Source of the DNA: Macrostomum hystrix
Taxonomy: Eukaryota > Platyhelminthes > Macrostomidae
Length of the DNA stretch: 64,000 nt
Direction: 5' to 3'
Assembly: GCA_950097015.1 (NCBI GenBank)
Contig: CATNEN010000038.1
Location: 28,860,501 to 28,924,500 of the forward strand
Position 1 is the stretch's first letter. Every line of letters starts with the position of its first letter. A program made the translations under genes and the position numbers. This document shows positions 55,801 through 64,000 of the stretch, in pieces. The notes beneath the pieces were generated by a model. That model was not told the origin of the DNA and searched no databases. It saw only the letters and a list, made by a program, of their open reading frames with translations.

Positions 55801-58642
55801 TTCCTCATCGCGGAATCGAGCTCAGGGACCTTGGTGCGAGTAGAAATTGCAACCATTATCTCACGATCTCATCACCAGTTTGATGTTAACTGTACGTTCC
55901 ATTCGGATCGTTTGAATGGACTGATTAAAAAAGTGCGTGTTTTTGATTCACATGAAAAGCGTCGAATTTTTTTAACTTTAGACTAGCTTCCTACATCCGA
56001 AAAATTTGACGTTTGAAAGTGACTTTAGCTTCGCTCACTGCACATTTCTAGATCATCAATGAAGAGACTAATTAACTCACCCAGTCCATAAGCGATATCA
56101 ACAGTACCAGCCGAGTCAAACTGATTGTTCGTTAAAATGAGCTCAACCAAGTTTTCGTTTCTCTGCAAAAGTGTCGACGATAATGAAAGAATAAAATGTT
56201 TCTTTATAATTTTGTAAACTCACTGGTCTTACAAACATCTGGTCTCTAAGCTCATTATTATTATAGATTATTACAGAAATCTTAAAATTCCATCACCTCA
56301 AGCAGCCGCCTTATAAACTTTCCGCAGCGATAATCGAGCTGATTACCTGCAAAATTATACAAACAAATTTTCTTCTACTTGGTCGACACAGTTGAGGGTA
56401 AGTGTAAGAGCGGTTAACGCGTTTGCCTCTCGCACCAATATGTTGATCTGAGCTCGATTCCGCGAGTGAGCATGTGTCTGCGTGCGGTATCTGTATACGT
56501 GTGTGCTCAGGAGTCAGCGAAATAGGCAGAATTGCCTCCTCGCTGGCTGCGGGTATAGTGTCACCAAATTATGTGCCATTACCCGCAGCCCTCCTGCAAT
56601 TATTATTATCATTATTTATACGAGTATATAGTCTCTCAGAGAAATAAAATATTGAATTACCAGACAAATCCAAAACACGGATTGTGCTGTTTCTGAGCAA
56701 GGCGTTTGTGATTGACTCCAGACCCTTAGCGCCTATTTCATTATCTTTAATTCGCTGGAAATAAAGTAGTTAAAGATATTTATTTTTTTTCAACATTTAC
56801 CAGTCGTCACAATGTTGTACAACTCTTCAGTCCATAAATTTTATACTCATTTTACAAATGTTACCAATTGAAGTGAAGCTAAACGGTGCCTCTAAACCAC
56901 GGGTCGGCAAACTCCGGCCCGCGGGCCAGATGCGGCCCTCGAAGCTCCCAAATCCGGCCCGTTGCCCCCTTCCGACACCTAGTATCCTGTCTCATCTCTC
57001 CCTGTCTTATCTCTCCCCTGTCTCATTTTTCCCTGTCTTATCTCTCCCCGGTTTCATCTATCCCCTGTCTTATCTCTCCCCTGTCTCGTCTCTCCCCTGT
57101 CGTATCTCTCCCGTTCCTTATCTCTCCCGTTTCTTATCTCTCCCGTTTCTTATCTCTCCCGTTTCTTATCTCTCCCGTTTCTTATCTCTCCCGTTTCTTA
57201 TCTCTCCCGTTCCTTATCTCTCCCGTTTCTTATCTCTCCATTGTCTCATCTCTCCCCTGTCTCATCTATCCCGTCTTATCTCTCCCCTGTCTCATCTCTC
57301 CCCCGTTTCATCTATCCCCTGCCTTATTTCTACCTTGTCTCATCTCTCCCCTGTCTTATCTCTCCCCTGTCTCATCTCTCCCCTCTTTCATCTATCCCCT
57401 GCCTTATTTCTACCTTGTCTCATCTCTCCCCTGTCTTATCTCTCCCCTGTCTCATCTCTCCCCTCTTTCATCTATCCCCTGCCTTATTTCTCCTTTGTCT
57501 CATCTCTCCCCTGTTTTATCTATCCCCTGTCTTATCTCTCCCCTGTCTCGTCTCTCCCCTGTCTTATCTTTCCCTGTCTTATCTCTCCCCTGTCTCGTCT
57601 CTCCCCTGTCTCATCTCTTCCGTGTCTTATCGCTCCCGTTTCTTTTCTCTCCATTGTCTTGTCTCTCCCATGTCTCATCTCTCGCCTGCTTGATCTCTCC
57701 CGTCTCATATTTCCACAGTCAATGCGGCCCACTATGATATTTTAGGCTCTCTCTTTGGCCCGCTAGCTAATAAGTTTGCCGACCCCTGCTCTAAACTATC
57801 CAATTTTTAGAAGTCTTCAAAATAATACGAGCGTATTTGCAAAATATGCTTTTAATTGCCTACTCTATCATCTCAGGTACTTCTCCCAGCACGAAATCCA
57901 GTCGAATTCTTAAGATCATCCCAGTCTCACCAGTTCTGTAAGGCACACGGTCTCATTCAGAAACAGGGCCACTTGACTTGCTCCTGAGTTTCCGAGTGCG
58001 TTCGATTCTAGATGGAGGCTTCTGAGGTTTACGCAACACTGAAATGGATTTCATATTGTAAGTGTAAAATAAAAATATCTGCAGGAGGGCTGCGGGCAAT
58101 GATTTGGTGAAACTAGACCCGCAGTCAGAGGGGAGGCAATTCCGCCCAGTTCGCTAACTACTGAGCACAGATCCCGTACAGAAACCGTACGCAGGCGCAC
58201 ACTAACGCAGGTGTGTACATGTGTCCTGACTTTCTCATCGTCAGGCAGTGTACACTTCACTGTGCCTTGGAGGTTGGCCCTCATGGGCGTCTTGCGAGAA
58301 ATCCTCTTGCGAGGAATCGAGCTAAGGGACCTTCTTGCGAGAGGCATACGCGTTAACAGCTCTGCCACTTACCCCTCTATAGAGTGTAACGAAGTGCATA
58401 GAAGTGCTTTACACTAAGAGGTCAGCACATCGACTCACCTGCAAAGCTGTGAAGCAAGTCACAGCTTCAATGTCGCCAATTCTTTGGCCTTTTAATTCAA
58501 CGCTATCATCGTCGATGGTGTGCAGTAGTCGTTGAAACGGTGTCAGCCCTGCCGCCTTGCACAGATTTGAGTAGCGCATCTGCAGCTGACTCAACGAATT
58601 CGGTTCGCCGGCATTGTCTCTGTCCGTTGAGTTTCTTCTCAT
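52874..58642 (-). CDS. LRRC74A: Leucine-rich repeat protein with C-terminal EF-hands, LRRC74A-like, 9 exons
   Basis: Minus-strand exons 58642-58439, 58038-57931, 56754-56661, 56346-56297, 56162-56081, 55377-55001, 54436-54290, 53612-53502 and 53161-52874 keep phase and give 486 residues, close to the 488 of human LRRC74A. Exons 2-6 encode ribonuclease-inhibitor type LRRs with LxxLxLxxNxLG patterns (LRSLHLESNALGNSG, IRVLDLSGNQLD, LTQLDLSWNQVRADG, LQFLDLTSNRIDARC). The C-terminal part has a degenerate EF-hand loop (DTSNTKAVPCKK) and one canonical calcium loop (DRDGDGQIDITE), then a Lys/Arg/Gln-rich coiled coil. The function of the family is not well established; LRRs suggest a scaffold regulated by calcium. 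Introns contain several SINEs and a hAT-like element. The exon 8 donor (GTGGTA) is the least certain junction. Confidence 0.82.
53335..53465 (-). mobile_element. SINE family A fragment in an LRRC74A-like intron
   Basis: ACACACGCAGATACCGTACG, CACTCACACAGGTGTGTAC, CAGGCAGTGTACAACCTTGG and GCAAACGCGTTAACCGCTCG show the reverse of family A with the central 130 bases deleted. Confidence 0.6.
53877..54220 (+). mobile_element. SINE family A copy in LRRC74A-like intron 7
   Basis: Starts GGGTGAAAGGCAGAGTGGTT (box A), with CTCAATTCCGCGGCGAGG as box B region, then the full core, CTCAGGAGTCAGCGAAATGG, CTCGCTGGCTGCGGTTC and CTGCAGCCCGCCTGC. It ends before a short AT tail. Confidence 0.75.
55430..55545 (-). 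mobile_element. SINE family B fragment in LRRC74A-like intron 5
   Basis: The plus strand shows GATACCTGCCGCAGCTATTT, CGCGGCTGTGTACCTGAAGG, CCAGCTAATGCTGGTACCC and AACAGCTGGGTGAACTGAAG, the reverse of family B. The head is absent. Confidence 0.55.
55665..55870 (-). mobile_element. SINE family A partial copy in LRRC74A-like intron 5
   Basis: GTACATCCGCCCAAGTTTTT, CCCCCAAGGGTGTAAAGTTC, ACGACAAGCCCC and GCGGAATCGAGCTCAGGGAC match the reverse of the family A head and core. Confidence 0.55.
56397..56620 (+). mobile_element. SINE family A copy with internal deletion in LRRC74A-like intron 3
   Basis: Head GTAAGAGCGGTTAACGCG and GAGCTCGATTCCGCG, then a jump directly to GCATGTGTCTGCGTGCGGTA and the usual end CTCGCTGGCTGCGGGTATAG, with an ATTATTATC tail. 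About 130 bases of core are missing. Confidence 0.7.
56898..57788. mobile_element. hAT-like element (891 bp) in LRRC74A-like intron 2
   Basis: The ends are CACGGGTCGGCAAACT on the left and the inverse of CAGGGGTCGGCAAACT on the right, followed inward by CGGCCCGCGGGCCA and its degenerate partner. A perfect 8-bp duplication, CTCTAAAC, flanks it (56890-56897 and 57789-57796). CAGGGGTCGGCAAACT-type termini and 8-bp duplications are hallmarks of the hAT superfamily. The interior is not a transposase but a pyrimidine-rich array, so it is non-autonomous. Confidence 0.8.
56985..57715. repeat. Pyrimidine-rich minisatellite inside the hAT-like element
   Basis: Units close to CTTATCTCTCCCCTGTCTCA (15-18 bases, TATCTCTCCCGTTTC sub-block in the middle) repeat for about 730 bases. 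Long open frames on the plus strand result from the composition and are not genes. Confidence 0.9.
58078..58376 (-). mobile_element. SINE family A copy in LRRC74A-like intron 1
   Basis: On the minus strand: a head with AAGTGGCAGAGCTGTTAACG and box B GCTCGATTCC, a deletion of part of the core, GTGTACACTGCCTGACGATG, CTCAGTAGTTAGCGAACTGG and an AGATATT tail side. Confidence 0.7.
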
Positions 58643-60823
58643 CTTTGAAAAGCTACACGTTGAGTTTTTATCCTAGTTCAGATAACTTGGTTGTTTTACA
58701 CAGTGTTCTGCTCTCTGTCTTGTTAGTTATAATCTGAAAGATATTCTTATGGACAGGTTTAGCCTATCGGAACAAGCCAATCGACCACTCTCCTCTATCA
58801 ACCCCTTCTCCATCCGTTTTCTGCTCAACGCATGCGGATCCTAAACAGCTCTAACCCGTTTGAAAAAAAAATTTACTATAGCATTTATACGACGTAGCTC
58901 ATGCCTTGTGTTAAAACAATTGTCAGTTAAAAAAAGTCTGCAAGCAAACACGCATGCTAATGATGCGTATGATAGGAATATAATATGGCCGGATCATGCG
59001 AGACTCATTCCGCTTTCTGCTCATAACTGGGAGGATTTTTGAGACCACATACTTAAATTGCATCTAATTGCTTGCTTTTTCATAGCATGAATTTGTATGT
59101 AAAAAACCCAGTGCTGTGAGCAAAGCTATGAAGCCAATGGAAGAAATTAATATTCTGACGTTTAATACCAGCGTACATCTCTTTAACTGGAGCTTATGTG
59201 AAGTTTTAGATTTTTCCTGTGAATTGTTACCAATGTTCCTCATTTTTTATGAAACGCTAAACCCATGGAGGCTTATACCTCTAGGAGAAAAATCTTTGAT
59301 GTGAAACTGTAGACTGCGGTACTAGTCAAAGTGAAGCTTTTGTCATAATAAATAGCGTGCACAACTGCCAGTGAATGCAAGCTTTTTTATAGCGCTTGAT
59401 TGTTGCCAGGCACTGTAAAAATCTATAATATCAAATTACAATCTTGAAATCTACTCTACACTGCTCCAGTTTGCCATTGTGATTCTGTCAGATCTTTACA
59501 ACCACCGCTGTATAATGCAATTCTCAGTCTATTTATAACCTATTGGGTAATCTCTGATCACTTCTGCAACAATACAATGACTGCCAACGCTCAACTGGAG
59601 TGCAGAATTATGGCCTTTGCCTGGAGCTGCGTGTACTCAAGCTGAGGCTCATTCCCTCTCAAGCCAAGAGCAGCTCTCCCCTCTCTCCAGCTCTCCCCCT
59701 CTCTCTCCAGCTCCCCCCTCTCTCTCCAGCTCTCCCCTCTCTCTCCAGCTCCCCCTCTCTCTCCAGCTCTCCCCTCTCTCTCCAGCTCTCCCCCTCTCTC
59801 TCCAGCTCTCCCTCTCTCTCTCCAGCTCTCCCTCTCTCTCTACAGCTCTCCCCTCTCTCTCCAGCTCCCCCTCTCTCTCCAGCTCTCCCCTCTCTCTCCA
59901 GCTCTCCCTCTCTCTCTACAGCTCTCCCCTCTCTCTCCAGCTCTCCCCTCTCTCTCCAGCTCTCCCCTCTCTCTCCAGCTCTCCCCCTCTCTCTCCAGCT
60001 CTCCCCCTCTCTCTCCAGCTCTCCCCTTCTCTCCCCAGCTCTCCCTCTCTCTCTACAGCTCTCCCTCTCTCTCTCCAGCTCTCCCCCTCTCTCTCCAGCT
60101 CTCCCTCTCTCTCTACAGCTCTCCCCTCTCTCTCCAGCTCCCCCTCTCTCTCCAGCTCTCCCCTCTCTCTCCAGCTCTCCCCCTCTCTCTCCAGCTCTCC
60201 CCCTCTCTCTCCAGCTCTCCCCTTCTCTCTCCAGCTCTCCCTCTCTCTCTACAGCTCTCCCCCTCTCTCTCCAGCTCTCCCTCTCTCTCTACAGCTCTCC
60301 CCCTCTCTCTCCAGCTCCCCCCTCTCTCTCCAGCTCTCCCCTCTCTCTCCAGCTCCCCCTCTCTCTCCAGCTCTCCCCCTCTCTCTCTCTTTAACCCCCC
60401 TCTCTCTCCAGCTCCCCCCGTCCCTCTCCAGCTCTCCCTTTCTCTCTTTTACTCTCCCCCTCTCTCTCCAGCTCTCCCTCTCTCTCTGTATAGAGAGGTT
60501 TATAATCGTTTCTTTTGCAATTGAATTTATAGATCGAAATAATAAATATTCGTTTGAGCTACTTAATGTATTCGCGGTCAGTAGTAAAAAGGCCAATCTA
60601 CATTTTATTGCAAAAAACTTCCTTTGCAATTTTAAATAAAGTTTTTTTGCATTCTAGTGATAGTTCAGTTGAAAAACATTAAAAGTTAGCAATTAATTTT
60701 ATGTACTGAAATAAAAAATAGGAAAACTGTCGGAATGTTTGGAAAGAAAAATACGAAAATATTATTTTTGTGCATTTACATTTTACTACATAAACTTAAG
60801 TTTAAATTTAGTAATTTTTTGTT
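58643..60823. other. Intergenic region between the LRRC74A-like and Rab-like genes
   Basis: AT-rich DNA with a large CT-rich array at 59670-60490. Short open frames at 58860-59042 and 59116-59304 show no features of known proteins. Confidence 0.6.
59670..60490. repeat. CT-rich minisatellite with unit CTCTCTCTCCAGCTCTCCCC
   Basis: Units of 18-21 bases (CTCTCTCCAGCTCTCCCC with one to three extra C or CT) repeat about 43 times; some copies have CTACAGCTC. The open frames of 260-340 codons here are Ser/Leu/Pro repeats without other support. Confidence 0.93.
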
Positions 60824-62605
60824 TTAGCAACGGTGACTTTTGCATCCGCAGCACCACCTGCTCATTAACTGGTGGCAGCTGGTCCTCATGACTTCAGAGT
60901 CGTCAATTGTGACTTTCAACAAGGCACGAGACCGCACTATTTCATTAGTCAAGTCGAGGAATGCTTCCTGTACACCAGATCCTGACACAGCCGACACTGA
61001 CCGGTGGCCCATGACGAGGCCCCAGTGTTTGGCGAACTCTGCGGCGCGATTTGATTCCACCTGCAGCTGGGTGTCCGCAATGTCCGACTTGCAACCCAGT
61101 AGGATTGCGACAGGGTGCGATTCTGGCTTCTGCTAAGGATAAACAGTTTCGTGGATTGTTTCCTACTGCATGAGTATTTTGTTCGAAATTCAGAGGTTAA
61201 TTGGCTGGGCGTTTAACGCGTTCGCCTCTCGCACCAGGGTCCCTGAGCTCGATTCCGCAAAGAGGCCGCATTCATTTGGGGCGCAGCCGCAGAAAGAGGC
61301 TTGGGGGCTTGTCGTGCTATTTACGCCCTTTAGGGGCCAACCCTCCAGGCACAGTGAGAGTGTACACTGCCTGACAATGAGGAAGTCAGGGCAGATGTAC
61401 ACACCTGTGTGAGTGTGTGTTCAGGAGTCAGCGGAATAGGCAGAAATTGTATAGAGAAATAAATATTAATAGTCACATTAATTTCTGAATAAATACGTAA
61501 ACGAATTACTTCGGAAATTCTTTGTTTCACACCTGTGCTTGCCCGGTCCTTGCTTCTGAGTAGGCCAGTTGGTTCTGCATCATTCTTTCGAGTTGGACCA
61601 GTGTGTCCCAGCGACTGACATCGTAAGCGTACATCACAGCGTCAACGGCACTAGTGTACTGCACTCTGAGCTGCTCAAATCGGGGTTGACCGGAGCTGTC
61701 CCAGATTTGCTGATGACAGGTTGTCCTGCAGGGATTCGGAAATTTATCAGGTGACATCTAAGCTACAGTCTAACATCTAAGCTACTGTCTAACATTTAAG
61801 CTACTGTCTAACAGCTAAGCTACTTTCTAACAGCTAAGCTACTGTCTAACATTTAAGCTACTGTCTAACATTTAAGCTACTGTCTAACATCTAAGCTACT
61901 GTCTAACATTTAAGCTACTGTCTAACAGCTAAGCTACTTTCTAACAGCTAAGCTACTGTCTAACATTTAAGCTACTGTCTAACATTTAAGCTACTGTCTA
62001 ACATCTAAGCTACTGTCTAACATTTAAGCTACTGTCTAACAGCTAAGCTACTGTCTAACAGCTAAGCTACTTTCTAACAGCTAAGCTACTGTCTAACATC
62101 TAAGCTACTGTCTAACAGCTAAACTACTGTCTAACAGCTAAGCTACTGTCTAATAGCGTAGCTACTGTCTAACAGCTAAGCTACTGTCTAATAGCGTAGC
62201 TACTGTCTAACAGCTAAGCTACTGTCTAATAGCGTAGCTACTGTCTAACAGCTAAGCTACTGTCTAATAGCGTAGCTACTGTCTAACAGCTAAGCTACTG
62301 TCTAATAGCGTAGCTACTGTCTAACAGGTGCTGATGAACGTAGCCTTCACCATGTCGAGAACCTGAACGTACACATGATCACCCTCAGTCTGCAGTCGGA
62401 TATGGGCCAGTTGATATTCCACACCAATAGTTGGCAGATGGTGCTGCAGTTGGAACTGGGCATCCTGCCCATGCAGGTATCGTCTAACTAGATTAGTTTT
62501 GCCAACACCGCAAGGACCAATCAAAGCTATGCGAATGATATGATCAATGCGTGGCTTCTTCTGCTGATCGTTATTGTGCTGAGCCATTCGTGATAAATTG
62601 TCCAC
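60824..62605 (-). CDS. Rab-like small GTPase, divergent, 3 exons
   Basis: Minus-strand exons 62605-62373, 61725-61533 and 61132-60824 keep phase and give 244 residues. G1 is GPCGVGKTNLVRRY, G2 lies at LPTIGVEY, G3 is WDSSGQPRFEQL, and G5 is SAVSG. G4 is CKSD (LLGCKSDI) instead of the usual NKxD, so the base-contacting Asn is a Cys. The N-terminus has a 20-residue polar extension. The C-terminus ends in WCCGCKSHRC, a cysteine cluster that could be lipidated, although it is not a textbook CC or CxC ending. The overall pattern (IGVEY, YAYDVSRWDTL) is Rab-type, so membrane traffic is the likely field. No exact subfamily is recognised. The first intron is mostly a 19-bp minisatellite. Confidence 0.82.
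61200..61450 (+). mobile_element. SINE family A copy in Rab-like intron 2
   Basis: Head GGGCGTTTAACGCGTTCGCC and GAGCTCGATTCCGC, the core TTTGGGGCGCAGCCGCAGAA, GTACACTGCCTGACAATGAG, GCAGATGTACACACCTGTGT and TCAGGAGTCAGCGGAATAGG. The last 70 bases are lost. Confidence 0.7.
61755..62330. repeat. 19-bp minisatellite in Rab-like intron 1
   Basis: TAACAGCTAAGCTACTGTC repeats about 30 times. Variants ACATTTAAG, ACATCTAAG and, near the 3' side, alternating TAATAGCGTAG units show a two-unit (38-bp) higher-order repeat. Confidence 0.95.
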
Positions 62606-62944
62606 CTAATTATTAGTCTAATGATGCTAGACCGGATGAATTGTCGAGTTTTTATAGACCTCAACATGTTTTTTATTTGAACAGCGTTCCGCGGACTTTT
62701 CCTACTTTGCTCCAAGTTTAACACACGGAACGATGGCGCGGCACGATTTAGTTTTATATATAGGAACCCAAAATTAATCCGCGCAGTAGCTAAATGTGTT
62801 ATCGCTATGTGTTTTGCAGTGTGCTTTGGCTGCACAATCTGCATGATCTGTAACACACGGATACTCTGCTAATGCGCACTTGGGAAATCTCTAAAAGTCC
62901 ATGTAATTTATCTGTGTTAATGTGCAGTTTTTGTTAATAATTAC

Positions 62945-63100
62945 ACTGACTCCTGAGCATACAGCACAGATACTGTACGCAGCTACACACTCACACAGGT
63001 GTGTACATCTGCCCTGACTTTCTCATGCTCAGGCAGTGTACACTTTCATTGTGCCTTGGAGGTTGGGCCTCAAGGAAGTAAATTGCACAAGCCTTCTTCT
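62945..63100 (-). mobile_element. SINE family A fragment
   Basis: CTGACTCCTGAGCATACAGC, CTACACACTCACACAGGTGT, AGGCAGTGTACACTTTC and GTGCCTTGGAGGTTGGGCCT are the reverse of the family A middle. Head and 3' end are missing. Confidence 0.6.
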
Positions 63101-63243
63101 ACAATTCGTTCTATTTAGTGTCTAGTAATGTTCTAAAATTAGCTGTTAAAGTGTTCTGAAGTATTTAGGTTTTTGTAAAAATTCATTGATAAGAAAACTT
63201 CCATTCGAAGACTTTAGTTGACCTATATTTAGAAGCAACCATT

Positions 63244-63641
63244 ATTGTACCATAGACGTTTTTGCCCAAGCTATACTTTCAGAGTCAGAGACGGGGGTGT
63301 GGGGCAGAGCCCCCACTTCGGGGTGCCATAGACATTTTGGCCTCAGTAAGCCATTCCTATTGGTCGAGGCCTTTTTGCGGGCAGTTAATGGCTATTTTAC
63401 CATGACCTTTTGCCCGGCGGGCAGAAAGTCTTGCCCGTTAATGGCCATAGATGAATTAATGCTCGGTAATTTTCTTGCGTAATCTTTTCTAGCCATAAAC
63501 CGCCCGCAAAAGGCATCGACCAATAGGAATGGCTTACTGAGGCCAAAATGTCTATGGCACCCCGAAGTGGGGGCTCTGCCCCACACCCCCATCTCTGACT
63601 CTGAAAGTATATAGCTTGGGCAAAAACGTCTATGGTACAAT
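63244..63641. mobile_element. Long palindromic (foldback) element with arms of about 140 bp
   Basis: The left arm (63244 to about 63386) and right arm (about 63496-63641) are nearly perfect inverse copies: ATTGTACCATAGACGTTTTT, GTGTGGGGCAGAGCCCCCAC, CATAGACATTTTGGCCTCAG, AAGCCATTCCTATTGGTCGA. The 110-bp loop is unrelated. Each arm contains its own small hairpin (GGGGCAGAGCCCC). No transposase and no certain target-site duplication were found. Confidence 0.7.
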
Positions 63642-64000
63642 AAAATTGATACCCAAGCTTTGCGGGCGTCATTAAAAAATCCTAACGGCGCCCTCTGATT
63701 TTCCATTAACGCCCTTAAAGCATGGGTATTAATGGTACTCGTATATTATCACCCGCATGTAATTGTGTGCTTTTTTCACTAAAAGCACGTTGATTGTTTA
63801 TTTATATCGAGTTGTGTCAGTAAGTTATTCGTCATTCGCCGCTTTTGGTAGCTAGAAATTATAATCTACAGTCTTATCAGTTGAAAATTTTGGACGAATT
63901 TTAATTCAATTTCCACTGTCGTGAATGTTTTCTAATATGAGTCAGCTCAATATTATTTTATAGTTCGATAGTAAAAGTTTATTTAAGAATCTTTATCGCT

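Larger units (their letters stand above)
62606..64000. other. Region upstream of the Rab-like gene to the window end
   Basis: Contains the Rab promoter side, a SINE A fragment (62945-63100) and a long palindromic element (63244-63641). No gene is supported in the last 1.4 kb. Confidence 0.6.

Noticed and set aside
56858-57745. Open frames of about 290 codons rich in Leu, Ser and Pro
   Set aside because: They come from the pyrimidine-rich array inside the hAT-like element in an LRRC74A-like intron; no start context or domain.
59600-60639. Open frames of 264 and 340 codons (Ser/Leu/Pro repeats)
   Set aside because: Produced by the CTCTCTCCAGCTCTCCCC minisatellite; two frames are open at once and nothing but the repeat is encoded.
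62527-62856. A 109-codon frame on the minus strand upstream of the Rab-like gene
   Set aside because: It overlaps the Rab-like first exon in another frame and has AT-rich random-looking composition.

Overview
The window is animal (metazoan) nuclear DNA. Genes are split by short GT-AG introns, coding exons are GC-richer than the AT-rich flanks, and the spaces between and inside genes are filled with SINEs, inverted-repeat elements and minisatellites. The gene set (DEG/ENaC channels, an executioner-type caspase, syntaxin-18, an acylcarnitine carrier, eIF4E class III, POLD4, an LRRC74-like protein) fits an invertebrate. A lophotrochozoan such as a free-living flatworm is my best guess, but the sequence alone does not settle this. 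Exon borders were chosen by hand from splice signals and phase agreement, not from transcripts.

Layout. 1-2.8 kb: the 3' end of an unrecognised plus-strand gene. 5.9-9.4 kb: a three-exon DEG/ENaC channel (+). 10.4-12.2 kb (-) and 17.8-19.6 kb (+): two nearly identical DEG/ENaC paralogues in inverted orientation, 5' ends facing, with a 29-bp satellite, a SINE and a caspase gene (-) between them. 19.9-20.7 kb: a secreted C-type lectin (-). 23.7-24.0 kb: a possible small membrane protein (-). 26.1-28.0 kb: syntaxin-18 (-, first exon not found). 29.7-34.4 kb: SLC25A20 carrier (-). 38.5-39.0 kb: POLD4 (+). 41.4-46.5 kb: an eIF4E3-like protein with a very long Q-rich N-terminus (+). 49.2-51.6 kb: a putative zinc metallopeptidase of the YIL108W type (+). 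52.9-58.6 kb: a nine-exon LRR/EF-hand protein (-). 60.8-62.6 kb: a Rab-like GTPase (-).

The neighbours are mostly unrelated housekeeping genes. The exception is the channel/caspase block, where an inverted paralogue pair shows sharp homology boundaries typical of gene conversion.

The repeats carry the most unusual information. There are two tRNA-derived SINE families; a GG-ended element present twice, each time with a perfect 8-bp target-site duplication (Merlin-like); a hAT-like element with a perfect 8-bp duplication and an internal pyrimidine-rich array; another inverted-repeat element with a 7-bp duplication; several foldback elements; and more than ten unrelated minisatellites, most of them each filling one intron.
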